From contig OW818681.1 in the NCBI GenBank assembly GCA_942493075.1, positions 4,836,001 through 4,900,000 of the forward strand: DNA of 64,000 nt. The letters run 5' to 3'. The position numbers were made by a program, and so were the translations under genes. The DNA is from JBBQYD01 sp942493075 (GTDB lineage: Bacteria; Verrucomicrobiota; Verrucomicrobiia; Limisphaerales; UBA8199). The notes beneath the pieces were generated by a model that saw nothing but the letters and a program-made list of their open reading frames with translations, searched no databases and had not been told where the DNA came from. Below, one piece after another: positions 46,959 through 56,456 of this stretch. Positions within the stretch are counted from its first letter, which is position 1. Every line of letters starts with the position of its first letter.

Positions 46959-47999
46959 ATGAAGCTAGCGTATCAGCGGTTGGAACTTCATCTGGCCCAC
47001 ACCTGGACTATCGCACGCGGTAGCGGCACGAATATCGCCCACTCCGTGATGGTGGAATTGACCGGTGCGGATGGCACGATTGGCCGTGGTGAAGCTGCAC
47101 CGATTGCGCGCTACAAGGAGTCGCTGGAAACGGTTGAGGCGTTTTTGAAGAAGGTCGATGCCCGCGGGTTGTCGTTTAGCGACGTTGAGGGGAGCATGAC
47201 CTATCTGAACACGATCTCCGAGCACGACATGTCGGCGAAGTGCGCGTTGAACATTGCACTGCTCGATGGCGCGGCGAAACGCGCTCAGCAACCCATTTAC
47301 GACCTGCTGGGGCTTGGATTCCGCGAGAACCAGCATGTCAGCTCTTTTACCATCGGCATCGATAAACCGGAGATGATCCGCAAGAAGGTTCAGGAAGCTG
47401 AACGCTACCCGATTCTGAAAATGAAGGTCGGAGTAGCCGATGATAAAATCAATCTGAAGGCGCTTCGAGAGGTGGCCCCCACCAAGACCGTGCGGGTGGA
47501 TGCCAATGAAGGTTGGAAGACCAAGGAACTCGCGCTGGAAATGATCGAGTTAATGGCTGCCGACGGTCACATCGAATACATTGAACAACCCATGCCTGCC
47601 GGTGTTCCAATCAAGGACTGGGCATGGTTGAAAGAGCGCTCACCCCTGCCGATTTTCGCCGATGAATCCTATCACCAGGCTGGTGACGCACAGACCGTGC
47701 TGGAAGGTTTTCACGGGGTGAACGTGAAGTTGGTGAAGTCCGGGGGGATTACCGGCGGGTTTGAAGCGCTCCGTACGGCTCGGAAGGCCGGGCTCAAAAC
47801 GATGATCGGGTGCATGATAGAATCCAGCATCCTGATCAGTGCGGCCGCCAACCTCGCGGAACTGTGCGATCACATGGATGTGGATGGCAACCTGCTCATC
47901 ACGAATGATCCTTTTGCTGGCGCCACGTGCCAAAATGGCATGCTCTCGTTCGCCCAGGCGCCGGAGAAATACGGTTTGCGGGTGGCCCCGCGGTCCTAA
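46959..47999 (+). CDS. Dipeptide epimerase (L-Ala-D/L-Glu type), enolase superfamily
   Basis: About 346 residues from ATG at 46959 (MKLAYQRLELHLAHTW); the TTG at 46938 is a less likely start. The MLE subgroup marks are all present: KMKVG with the catalytic Lys, VDANEGW, IEQPMP, ADES and KLVKSGGITGG with the second catalytic Lys, plus MIESSI near the end. The enzyme epimerises dipeptides such as L-Ala-D-Glu released from cell-wall peptide, using a magnesium ion in the cytosol. The exact dipeptide cannot be told. Confidence 0.9.
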   Translation: MKLAYQRLELHLAHTWTIARGSGTNIAHSVMVELTGADGTIGRGEAAPIARYKESLETVEAFLKKVDARGLSFSDVEGSMTYLNTISEHDMSAKCALNIALLDGAAKRAQQPIYDLLGLGFRENQHVSSFTIGIDKPEMIRKKVQEAERYPILKMKVGVADDKINLKALREVAPTKTVRVDANEGWKTKELALEMIELMAADGHIEYIEQPMPAGVPIKDWAWLKERSPLPIFADESYHQAGDAQTVLEGFHGVNVKLVKSGGITGGFEALRTARKAGLKTMIGCMIESSILISAAANLAELCDHMDVDGNLLITNDPFAGATCQNGMLSFAQAPEKYGLRVAPRS

Positions 48000-48069
48000 G
48001 TCAAATCGCCTTTAACGCCTTCCGTCGCCACACCAGACTTGCGGAAGCAGCCCAGATAGTGGATGAAAC

Positions 48070-50139
48070 ATGGTTATGAATTATAGCCTGATTGGAAGGC
48101 TCTCGCTGAGCATGCTTGTCTTGACCCTCGCGGTCATCGCCGGGCCGGACGTCTCTCAAGCCGCCGCACGCCCGGAAAGACTGGACAGCACGCGCGCGGC
48201 CGTCAATGCCGCCATCAACCGGGTGCGCCCCGCGCTGGTCCGCATTCATGTGGTCTCCACTGATTACCGGGATGGACGTGAATTGAAGACCCAGGCCGTC
48301 GGCAGTGGCGCCATCATCTCCAAAGATGGTTATTTGGTTACCAACCACCACGTAGCCGGCCATGGCGCGAGAATGGTTTGCACTCTTTGGGATCGCGAGG
48401 AAATCGAGGCTGAATTGATCGGAACAGATCCGCTGACAGATATATCGGTTCTCAAGCTGAAGCCGGAGAATCCACGCAAGTTCGTCGCTGCGGTTTTCGG
48501 CGATTCCTCAAAGCTGCGGGTAGGCGACACTCTGTTGGCGATGGGCAGTCCGATGGCGCTTTCCCAATCCGTAACGCTGGGGATTCTCAGCAACATGGAA
48601 ATGATGATGCCCCGTTTTTTTGGACCGGGACGGAGCCTGGAGTTGGACGGCGAAGATGTGGGCTCTCTGGTGAAGTGGCTTGGACACGATGCCGCCATCT
48701 ACGGTGGCAACTCGGGTGGCCCCCTGGTGAATCTCAAAGGCGAGATCATTGGCATTAACGAATTGCAGTTTGGCTTGAGCGGCGCCATCCCGGGGAATCT
48801 CGCCCGAGCAGTGGCCGAGGAACTCATTCGCAATGGCAAAGTCCGGCGGAGCTGGATCGGGATAGACTCCCAGCCGTTGTTCCGCGGTGCCAAAGATTCC
48901 AAGGGCGTGTTGATTTCCGGTGTTATCAGTCAATCACCAGCCGATCATGCCGGTTTGCAGAGCGGAGATTTGCTTCTGGAAATCGCCGGCAAGCCGACCA
49001 ATGTCCGGTATGAAGAAGAGATGCCTGAGTTCATGCGCGTTATCACCAGCCTTCCTATCGGGACGGAGGTACCGGCGAAACTGATGAGAGCCGGGAAGGA
49101 GCAAAACATTAAGATTCGAGCGATCGAACGTGGCGAACTCAATCCTCCGGAGAGGGAACTGAAGGATTGGGGGATCACCGTTAGAGACCTTTCTTATTTG
49201 ACCTCGCGCGAGATGAAGCGAACCAATCAACTCGGCGCGCTGATCACGTCTGTGCGGGCTGGCGGCCCCTCTGGCGAGGCCAAACCCTCGCTCATGACTC
49301 GGGATGTGATCGTGAAGGTGAACGACACTCCGGTCAGGAACTACCGCGACCTGGCTGCCATTACGGAGCGGTTGGTCAAGAATCAATCTGATCCGGTGCC
49401 GGTAATCGTGACTGTGGAGCGTGAATCGCGTCATTACATGACAGTTGTCCGCCTTGGGCTCCAGGAATTACGCGATCCCGGTCTGGAAGTCTCCAAGGCC
49501 TGGCTGCCCGTCGAGACGCAAGTGATCAGCAGAGAGATTGCCCGGCAGCTAAAGCGGCCCGAGCTCACAGGATTTTATATCACCCAGGTGTATCCCCGCA
49601 CGACTGCCGAGAAAGCGGGGTTAAAACCCGGCGACTTCATAGTGGCTGTGGACGGGGAAAAACTCCGCGCATCCGGCCCGGAGCATGACGAGGAGTTTGC
49701 CACGCTGATCCGCCAGTACGAAATCGGTGCCACGGTAGAACTTGCCGTGCTGAGGGACCTGAAGGAACTCAAGGTATCCGCTGAGCTGACGCGCTCACCC
49801 AAGCTGCGCCGTGAAATGAAGAAGTACCGGAATGACAATTTTGAGTTCACGGTTCGGGACATTGCCTTTTTTGATGTGGCGGAGGAACAATGGAAGCCCG
49901 ATCAGCGCGGGGTGCTGGTGGAGGAAGTCAAATCGGGCAGTTGGGCAGAATTGGGCTCGCTGGACGTTGATGACCTGATCGTGGCCGTGGATGGTGAACC
50001 CGTCACGGACTCGGAGACTCTTAAGAACATCATGGAACGGGTAGCCCGGGAGCGCCGCCCCTGGGTTGTCATGAAAGTGCTTCGCGGCATACACACGGCA
50101 TTTCTGGAGTTTGAACCGGCCTGGAAACCGGGCCCCTAA
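48070..50139 (+). CDS. HtrA/DegP-like serine protease with several PDZ domains
   Basis: 689 residues, exported (signal peptide about 10-31). The trypsin-like domain has an intact triad: His94 in YLVTNHHV, Asp124 in DPLTDISVLKL, Ser215 in IYGGNSGGPLV. After it come at least three PDZ-like domains: about 230-360 (SGVISQSPADHAGLQSGDLLLEIAGKP), about 380-450 (LMTRDVIVKVNDTPV) and about 480-590 (YITQVYPRTTAEKAGLKPGDFIVAVDGEK), and a fourth near the end (LVEEVKSGSWAELGSLDVDDLIVAVDGEP). Most HtrA proteins have one or two. It should degrade or refold envelope proteins. The next gene starts 2 bases later. Confidence 0.93.
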   Translation: MVMNYSLIGRLSLSMLVLTLAVIAGPDVSQAAARPERLDSTRAAVNAAINRVRPALVRIHVVSTDYRDGRELKTQAVGSGAIISKDGYLVTNHHVAGHGARMVCTLWDREEIEAELIGTDPLTDISVLKLKPENPRKFVAAVFGDSSKLRVGDTLLAMGSPMALSQSVTLGILSNMEMMMPRFFGPGRSLELDGEDVGSLVKWLGHDAAIYGGNSGGPLVNLKGEIIGINELQFGLSGAIPGNLARAVAEELIRNGKVRRSWIGIDSQPLFRGAKDSKGVLISGVISQSPADHAGLQSGDLLLEIAGKPTNVRYEEEMPEFMRVITSLPIGTEVPAKLMRAGKEQNIKIRAIERGELNPPERELKDWGITVRDLSYLTSREMKRTNQLGALITSVRAGGPSGEAKPSLMTRDVIVKVNDTPVRNYRDLAAITERLVKNQSDPVPVIVTVERESRHYMTVVRLGLQELRDPGLEVSKAWLPVETQVISREIARQLKRPELTGFYITQVYPRTTAEKAGLKPGDFIVAVDGEKLRASGPEHDEEFATLIRQYEIGATVELAVLRDLKELKVSAELTRSPKLRREMKKYRNDNFEFTVRDIAFFDVAEEQWKPDQRGVLVEEVKSGSWAELGSLDVDDLIVAVDGEPVTDSETLKNIMERVARERRPWVVMKVLRGIHTAFLEFEPAWKPGP

Positions 50140-50141
50140 AT

Positions 50142-50984
50142 ATGAAGAAGACTAAATGGCTTAGCTTGTCGCTCGCACTACTACTTCCGCTTGGCGGATT
50201 CGCCAGTGAATTTGCGGAGAAGGGCCGCGCGATTTTTGAGAAACATCAAAAATCGGTGATCACCGTCCAAATTGTCATCAAGAGCAAGTTTTCCGGGCGC
50301 TCCAATGAGACACGCCAGGAAGTGAGCGGCACGGTGATCGATTCATCGGGCCTCGTGGTCATGTCGCTCACGGCCACTGATCCGAGCCAGATGCTGGAAT
50401 CGATCCTCGCGAACAATCCAGATTTCAAAATCGAGACAGAGTTGAGTGACATCAAACTGCTGCTCGAAGACGGAACGGAAGTGCCGGCGGAGGTGGTGTT
50501 GCGGGACAAAGACCTGGATCTGGTTTTTGCGCGAGCCAAAGGCAAGCTGCCCGTCCCCCTGCCCTACCTGGATCTGGGCAATTCCAGCACGGCGCAGGTG
50601 CTGGATGAACTGGTCTCTTTGAATCGGTTGGGTAATGCCGGTGGCCGCGCCTATGCTGCCAACGCGGAACGTGTCTCTGCAATCGTCCAGCGGCCGCGTT
50701 TGTTCTACATTCCTGAAAGCAGCTTTTCCACAACAACCCTGGGGAGTCCCGCGTTTACGATGGATGGGAAGGTCCTTGGCATCTTTGTCATGCGCAATGT
50801 TCGCAGCCGAGTGGGAGGCATGACTGGCATTTCTCCTGACGCAGTGGCAGGCATTATCGTACCGGCGGAGTCCGTGCTCAAAGCCGCCAAGCAGGCACCG
50901 GCTGCTGCTCCGGCAAAACCGGCAGAGGAAAAAGCGGCGGAAGAGAAACCCGCCGAAGAGCCTAAAGCTCCAGAGAAGCAGTAA
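50142..50984 (+). CDS. Trypsin-fold protein without catalytic residues (pseudoprotease), partner of the HtrA protease
   Basis: 280 residues with a signal peptide (MKKTKWLSLSLALLLPLGGFAS). It follows the protease gene after 2 bases, so the two are co-transcribed. Its order of motifs is that of an HtrA protease domain: SGTVIDSSGLVVMSLTATD aligns with GAIISKDGYLVTNHHV, and TLGSPAFTMDGKVLGI with NSGGPLVNLKGEIIGI. In that alignment the catalytic His is Thr78 and the Ser is Leu, while the acidic residue (DLDLVFAR) remains. It lacks PDZ domains and ends in a Lys/Glu/Ala/Pro-rich tail. It is probably a non-catalytic regulator or scaffold of the upstream protease; this is inferred from order and loss of residues. 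Confidence 0.75.
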   Translation: MKKTKWLSLSLALLLPLGGFASEFAEKGRAIFEKHQKSVITVQIVIKSKFSGRSNETRQEVSGTVIDSSGLVVMSLTATDPSQMLESILANNPDFKIETELSDIKLLLEDGTEVPAEVVLRDKDLDLVFARAKGKLPVPLPYLDLGNSSTAQVLDELVSLNRLGNAGGRAYAANAERVSAIVQRPRLFYIPESSFSTTTLGSPAFTMDGKVLGIFVMRNVRSRVGGMTGISPDAVAGIIVPAESVLKAAKQAPAAAPAKPAEEKAAEEKPAEEPKAPEKQ

Positions 50985-53552
50985 TCATTTACCGGCACCC
51001 AGCACCTCGTGGATGGTGTTTAACAGGGTCTGGGTGCTGAAAGGCTTTTGCAAAAAGGCGCTCACTTCGAGCGCCTGAATTTCATCCAGGCTCGGTTGTG
51101 AGGCAACCCCGCTGCTTGCGATGATCAGCAGGCCGGGGCAAATACGGCGCAACGCTTTAATGGCCGCTTTGCCATCCATGCCCGGCATCATCATATCCGT
51201 AATGACTACCCGCACCTCGTGCTGATGCTGTTCGAATAGCGCAACGGCCTCGGCCCCTTCCGCGGCAGTAAGCAGCCTGTATCCATACCGCGTCAGAATC
51301 CGGCCTGTCACTTCCCGCAGGCTCAACTCGTCGTCTATGACCAGGATTAGCTCGCCATTTCCGCGGGGCAAATCAGTTACAGATGTTGGTTTGGCGGCAT
51401 CCTTGGCAGTTGCGAGAGCCGGGATATAGACCCTGAACTCGGTCCCCTTCCCTTCGGTGCTCTCAACACGAATCAAGCCCTGGTGGCCTTTGACGATCCC
51501 CTGCACCGTTGCCAGACCGAGTCCTGTGCCGGTCTCCGGGCTTTTGGTTGTAAAGAACGGATCGAATATGCGATCGAGCATTTCCACAGGGATGCCGACG
51601 CCAGTATCTGCGACACGCATCAAAACGTAAGGCCCCGGTGGCCCCTCAGCCAGCAGTTCGCCTCCCTGCTCATCGAGCATAACGTTCTCCGTGGTAACCT
51701 TTAGACAACCGGCCCCAGCCATGGCATCCCTTGCATTAACGCAAAGGTTTAGCAACACTTGGTGAAGCTGCGTTGGATCGCCGGTTACCATCCACACATC
51801 CTTGGGCACCTTGGTTTCTAGTGTGATCTGCTTGGGAAAGGTTTCCTCAATGATTCGCGCCATCTCACGCACCAGACGCCCCAGAGAAACCGGCACACGC
51901 TCTCCTTCGGAGCCACGGGCAAAGGCGAGCAGTTGCCTGACAACATCCGAACCACGTTGCGCGCTGGTGGCGAGGGTCTCCAGCAGCGACGCGCCCTCCC
52001 GGGATTTCACTTCGCCGCGCAACAGCGCGGTTCCCATCATGATCGGAGAGAGAATGTTGTTCAAATCATGTGCTATGCCGGCTGCGAGGCGGCCCAGGCT
52101 GTCCATGCGTTGAGCTCTGAGGAATTGAGCTTCCAGCCGCTTCTGTTCCGTGATGTCGGTCTCGATGGCCAGCACCGAATCAGGCTGTCCCTGGTCATCA
52201 CGAACGAGTGTCCAGCGGCTCAGCAGAATGACACGGCGTCCGGTTTTGGTTTGAATGGTGGTTTCCCCGCTCCAGTTTCCCTCCTTCAACAGAGTGTTCA
52301 GGGATTCATCCCGCTCGATCAGGCCGGGGCTCAGGAAATCCTGCACACGCCGGCCCGCCACTTCAGCCGCACTCCAACCCGTAATTCGTTCACATGATCT
52401 GTTCCAGTACCTCACCCCGCCAGCCATGTCGCGCACGGAGATTGCATCCTGGGCCAGGTCCAGCAACTCCGCTTGTGCTTTCAACTGGCGAGTACGCTCT
52501 TCCACCAAACGCTCGAGGTTCTCCTGATAGGCACGGTTTTGCGCCTCAAGCTGGGTGCGGGTCTGTTGCTTAAGCTCCATGGCCCAGCGTTCCTCCTCCA
52601 ATCGTTTGCGCTCTGTGACATCTTCGATCGCGCTGAGGGTCCGCAGCGGCTTGCCGGTGGCATCCCGGATGAGGGTTTTATTAATACTGACCCAGGCAAT
52701 TGCGCCGTTCTGCCGGCACCAGCGCTGTTCCACCTGGACCTCAGTTTTCTGGCTGTCGAGCGCGCTTTGCACAACCTGCCGCCCTCGCTCTCGATCCTGG
52801 GGATGTGTCAGATCCTGCACGGTCATCCGGAGAAGTTCAGCAGGGGAGTAACCGGTGATCTCGTACATCTTCGGATTCACCCTCAGCCAGCGCCCCGAGG
52901 AGGGATCAGCTTCCCCCATACCGATCGAAGCCAGCTCGAACATGGCTCGAAACTGTTCCTCACTCTCCTGCAACGAGCTGAAGTATTCGCGACGTGCTGC
53001 ATGATCGCCGAGGATCTTGCCGATGAGGACTGTCGCCAGAGGATAGGTGAGCAGGACCGGCAGCCCGATTTGGCTTAACACAGACCGCATCAATCCGGTT
53101 GGAAGAGCCACGGTCATGAGCAGCATGGCAGCGTGAACCAGGAAACCGAACAGCAATAACTCGGCAGCGGAAATTTCCTTCCCTTTTTTCTGGCGGCAAT
53201 GGTAAAAGGCGCCGCCGATCAGGGCGGAAGAAAGAATAACCAGGACGCCCATTCCCACCCCAGCCCCCCCCTGCCAGAGCCGTACAGGGATGGTCATCAA
53301 GCAGGAAATCCCAGCGGCCCAGGGACCAAAGAAGAGCGCTCCGAGGCTAATCATTACGGAACGCCCGTCAAAAATCAGGCCTGGAGCAACTACGAGCGGA
53401 CGCATCATCCCGATAACCGCCGCTCCACCAAAGACCAACCCCTGGATGATCGCGCCGCGGCGCGTGCTGCGAGCCCAGCGCGTCTCCGCAAATCCGCTCA
53501 CCACACTGAGCGCCACCAACAGCGCAAGATTATAAATCAGATCGATGATCAC
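50985..53552 (-). CDS. Hybrid sensor histidine kinase with 5TMR sensor, PAS domains and receiver
   Basis: 855 residues, inner membrane. N-terminal region about 1-190 is a 5TMR-LYT-type membrane sensor (VVAPGLIFDGRSVMISLGALFFGPWAAGISCLMTIPVRLWQGGAGV). Two PAS domains follow (about 200-320 and 370-470, e.g. SGRWLRVNPKMYEITGYSPAELL), joined by a coiled coil. HisKA has the phospho-accepting His495 in AGIAHDLNNILSP; the ATPase domain has NLCVNARDAMAGAG, DTGVGIP and GTGLGLATVQGI; the C-terminal receiver has Asp786 in VVITDMMMPG. 5TMR-LYT domains of LytS-type kinases are linked to envelope or small-molecule sensing, but the signal here is unknown. Its 3' end abuts the pseudoprotease gene end to end. 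Confidence 0.93.
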   Translation of the reverse strand: MIIDLIYNLALLVALSVVSGFAETRWARSTRRGAIIQGLVFGGAAVIGMMRPLVVAPGLIFDGRSVMISLGALFFGPWAAGISCLMTIPVRLWQGGAGVGMGVLVILSSALIGGAFYHCRQKKGKEISAAELLLFGFLVHAAMLLMTVALPTGLMRSVLSQIGLPVLLTYPLATVLIGKILGDHAARREYFSSLQESEEQFRAMFELASIGMGEADPSSGRWLRVNPKMYEITGYSPAELLRMTVQDLTHPQDRERGRQVVQSALDSQKTEVQVEQRWCRQNGAIAWVSINKTLIRDATGKPLRTLSAIEDVTERKRLEEERWAMELKQQTRTQLEAQNRAYQENLERLVEERTRQLKAQAELLDLAQDAISVRDMAGGVRYWNRSCERITGWSAAEVAGRRVQDFLSPGLIERDESLNTLLKEGNWSGETTIQTKTGRRVILLSRWTLVRDDQGQPDSVLAIETDITEQKRLEAQFLRAQRMDSLGRLAAGIAHDLNNILSPIMMGTALLRGEVKSREGASLLETLATSAQRGSDVVRQLLAFARGSEGERVPVSLGRLVREMARIIEETFPKQITLETKVPKDVWMVTGDPTQLHQVLLNLCVNARDAMAGAGCLKVTTENVMLDEQGGELLAEGPPGPYVLMRVADTGVGIPVEMLDRIFDPFFTTKSPETGTGLGLATVQGIVKGHQGLIRVESTEGKGTEFRVYIPALATAKDAAKPTSVTDLPRGNGELILVIDDELSLREVTGRILTRYGYRLLTAAEGAEAVALFEQHQHEVRVVITDMMMPGMDGKAAIKALRRICPGLLIIASSGVASQPSLDEIQALEVSAFLQKPFSTQTLLNTIHEVLGAGK

Positions 53553-53613
53553 AGTTCAAAGCTCCGACGACCTGCCCACCTGCCGCATCAGCGCGTCTGT
53601 GGCGCGGGAATAC

Positions 53614-53643
53614 CGGCGGCCTGCGGCGAGGCCCGCCCTACCT
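53614..53643. repeat. Dispersed repeat G, one of three copies
   Basis: CGGCGGCCTGCGGCGAGGCC followed by CGCCCTACC; related to 20069-20096 and 37769-37798. It lies between two genes on the minus strand. Confidence 0.7.
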
Positions 53644-53658
53644 TGAGCGGAGCGGAAC

Positions 53659-55095
53659 TCAACTGAGTTTCGTGTCCAGGCTCCAACCCGGCCGGTATTC
53701 GCGGCGAACGAACTGGTTGGCATCATCCATATTGCTGACTTTCATTTCGGCGGAATTCCATTGGAGGCTGCGCAATGTCAACTCCTCCCGGAGTTGCACT
53801 CGCAAAGCCACATTGCCCAGCAAAACAGATTCGGCCAACGGACCGGCCCAGTCGAAGTTGGCACCCGCAGGAACCCCACCCCGACATGCGTTCAGGAATT
53901 CCTCGTAGTGTCCTATAGACTTGGGCAGCGAGGAAGGAATTTCCGCCGCGACCTTCGCCTTGGCCGACGGGAACACGGTTTGGTTCAGGATGTAGCCGTC
54001 ATCCCCAATCAGCAATCGTCCATTGTCTCCCATCATGACGCCGTCGGGGAGAGTTGGGGGACGCGCCGGACGCAGCCCGCCATCATACCAAACCAGCTTC
54101 ACCGGCGGCATCGCAAATCCACCGGCGCCCTTCCCGGACATGCCTGCTATGTAGCGATTGATCTCCTGGATTGCTGCATCCCGCTCCGGGAACTGGAATG
54201 TGACCATTGAGCCGAGTGGAAAACTATCCTGGTTGCCGCGCGTCGATGCGGCCTGGACCGAGATTGGAGCCCCAAGCTTCAGCGCACGAAAGATAGCATC
54301 CAGCGCATGACAGCCAATATCACCTAACGCGCCTGTGCCAAAATCCCACCAACCGCGCCAGCGAAACGGATGATAGGAGGGATGATACGGCCTCATAGGT
54401 GCCGGACCGATCCAAAGGTCCCAATCTAAATCGGCTGGCGCTTGAGGAGTATCAGAAGGGCGATTCACTCCTTGTGGCCAATATTCATCAAAAAGCCCGC
54501 GAGAAGGGCGGTCCGTCCAGATATGCACCTCGCGAATCGGTCCAATGACCCCGCTCCAGACCAGTTCACATAGGCGGCGTGTCGCATCGGTGGACTGCCC
54601 CTGGTTGCCCATCTGGCTGGCGACTTTGAAGTGGCGGGCCGCCTGGGTGAGCTGCCGAGCTTCCCACACCGAATGAGTGAGTGGCTTCTCGCAATAGACG
54701 TGCTTGCCTCGACGCATGGCTTCCATGGCGGCGAATGCGTGCAAATGATCCGGAGTGGCGATAACGACGGCATCGATTTCCTTCATCTCATCGAGCATTT
54801 TTCGGAAATCAACAAACGCGCGAGCCTTGGGATAGGCGTTGAATGTGCCTGCGGCGTGGCGCTTATCCACATCGCACAGAGCCACAATGTTCTGACTGGC
54901 CATCTCCCGAAGATCCACTGCGCCCTGTCCTCCAATTCCGATGCCTGCAAGGTTGAGCTTTTTACTGGGTGCGTTTTCGCCGCGCACGGCAGGCAAAAGC
55001 GCTGGAAAAGCGGCTAAACTGGCACTAGCGAGGGTGAGTTTTTGAAGAAAGCTTCTTCGACCCAGGTGGTTGGAGGAAGGAAGGGGCGTTTGCAT
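53659..55095 (-). CDS. Gfo/Idh/MocA family oxidoreductase, Tat-exported
   Basis: 478 residues. The N-terminus has a twin-arginine signal (GRRSFLQKLTLASASLAAFPALLPAVRG), so the enzyme folds before export. The Rossmann domain shows LAGIGIGGQGAVDL, NIVALCDVD, VVIATPDHLHA and the catalytic-region EKPLTHSVWEA with the conserved Lys of the EKP motif. The C-terminal beta domain (about 190-440) includes a long insertion (RWRGWWDFGTGALGDIGCHALDAI) typical of the verrucomicrobial/planctomycete family. Such enzymes oxidise or isomerise sugars with a bound NAD(P). The substrate is unknown; the gene is divergent from galK. Confidence 0.85.
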   Translation of the reverse strand: MQTPLPSSNHLGRRSFLQKLTLASASLAAFPALLPAVRGENAPSKKLNLAGIGIGGQGAVDLREMASQNIVALCDVDKRHAAGTFNAYPKARAFVDFRKMLDEMKEIDAVVIATPDHLHAFAAMEAMRRGKHVYCEKPLTHSVWEARQLTQAARHFKVASQMGNQGQSTDATRRLCELVWSGVIGPIREVHIWTDRPSRGLFDEYWPQGVNRPSDTPQAPADLDWDLWIGPAPMRPYHPSYHPFRWRGWWDFGTGALGDIGCHALDAIFRALKLGAPISVQAASTRGNQDSFPLGSMVTFQFPERDAAIQEINRYIAGMSGKGAGGFAMPPVKLVWYDGGLRPARPPTLPDGVMMGDNGRLLIGDDGYILNQTVFPSAKAKVAAEIPSSLPKSIGHYEEFLNACRGGVPAGANFDWAGPLAESVLLGNVALRVQLREELTLRSLQWNSAEMKVSNMDDANQFVRREYRPGWSLDTKLS

Positions 55096-55227
55096 GCCTC
55101 AGATTTAGACTGAGGGAGGCGCGGGAGCAATCCTCAAAATAACTTTACCCGTTAGCCATCGAATTCTTTGTGGCCTTCGATAGGGCATATCCCTAATATG
55201 GTAAGTAGAAGTATGTGCCTCCAGATC

Positions 55228-56376
55228 ATGGCCGAAAGGACTGCTGAGCTGTTCGCCAAGTGTTTTGGCCGTCCTGCACGTTTCGTGGTCGCCGCCCCCG
55301 GCCGGGTGAACCTGATTGGGGAACACACGGACTACAACGAGGGATTTGTCCTGCCCATGGCTGTGGAACGTTACACCGTCATGGCTGGAGATAAGAACAC
55401 TCGCAAAGAGGTTACACTCCACAGCATGACCACCGGTGACACGGCCGCTTTCCCCCTCAAAGGCGGGGTCCAACGCGGGAATCCTGCCTGGTCCAACTAC
55501 GTTCGGGGAGTTATCGCGGGATTTGAATCGCTCGGAAAGAAGGGCTTAGGGTTCGAAGCTGCCATCGATTCTTCAGTTCCAGCCAGTGGCGGCCTCTCCA
55601 GCAGCGCGGCACTTGAAGTTGCAGCCGCCACCTTGCTGGAGAAACTTTACAACCTGCCGCTAGATCCGCTCAAGAAGGCGAAGCTCTGTCAAAAGGCCGA
55701 ACACGAATTCGCAGGCGTGCCTTGTGGGATCATGGATCAATATGCAGCAATTTTTGCCCGCAAAGATGAGGCGCTTTTGTTGGATTGCCGCACGAACACG
55801 TTCACTCCGATAGCCTGGACTGATACCGGGGTAACCGTGCTGATCGTGAATACGAACGTTCGACGCCGGGTTGGCGATGTTGAGTACGCCCAGCGGCGGA
55901 GCCAATGTGAAACCGCGGCGAAGATTCTAGGAGTTCCAGCCTTGCGCGATGCGACGTTGAAGGATCTTCAATCGTCCGAGAGCCGTCTGGAGCCTGTGGT
56001 GTTCCGGCGCGCTCGGCATGTGATCAGTGAGATTGACCGCACCCTGACCGCTGCACGTGCGATCCAAGCGAAAGATTGGAATGCAGTCGGCCAACTCATG
56101 TTTGCCAGCCATGATTCCTTAAAAAATGACTACGAGGTGAGTTGTTTGGAGCTCGACGCGGTTGTTGAGATCTCTCGAAACCTGAAGGAAAAAGGCATCA
56201 TCGGAGCCCGCATGACGGGGGCAGGTTTTGGCGGGTGCGCGGTCTGCCTGGTTAAGACGGAGGCCGTTCGCACCATTACGAAGCTGATGGACGAAGCCTA
56301 CGAGAAAGCCACCGGAGAACAGGCGGAGATTTTCTCTTCCAGGCCCGCAGCCGGTGCTCGGGTTATCTCAGGTTAA
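55228..56376 (+). CDS. galK: Galactokinase
   Basis: About 382 residues from ATG at 55228 (MAERTAELFAKCFG); in-frame ATGs further upstream add residues not seen in the family. The GHMP motifs are clear: APGRVNLIGEHTDYNEGFVLPMA (galactose binding), PASGGLSSSAALEVAAA (ATP loop) and ARMTGAGFGGCAV. It phosphorylates galactose in the Leloir pathway. No other gal gene is in the window. The Glu, His and Asp of GEHTDY that bind sugar are intact. It is followed at 80 bases by the RMD1-like gene. Confidence 0.95.
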   Translation: MAERTAELFAKCFGRPARFVVAAPGRVNLIGEHTDYNEGFVLPMAVERYTVMAGDKNTRKEVTLHSMTTGDTAAFPLKGGVQRGNPAWSNYVRGVIAGFESLGKKGLGFEAAIDSSVPASGGLSSSAALEVAAATLLEKLYNLPLDPLKKAKLCQKAEHEFAGVPCGIMDQYAAIFARKDEALLLDCRTNTFTPIAWTDTGVTVLIVNTNVRRRVGDVEYAQRRSQCETAAKILGVPALRDATLKDLQSSESRLEPVVFRRARHVISEIDRTLTAARAIQAKDWNAVGQLMFASHDSLKNDYEVSCLELDAVVEISRNLKEKGIIGARMTGAGFGGCAVCLVKTEAVRTITKLMDEAYEKATGEQAEIFSSRPAAGARVISG

Positions 56377-56456
56377 GCACCTCCACTCCAGAGGTTTAAC
56401 TCCAGTTGTGTCCGGGAACCGCTTCGACTTTCTCGGACTCTAGGCTATATTGGCGG

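Noticed and set aside
48001..48363. 120-residue minus-strand frame at the 5' end of the HtrA gene
   Set aside because: Shadow of the HtrA gene, no ribosome binding site.
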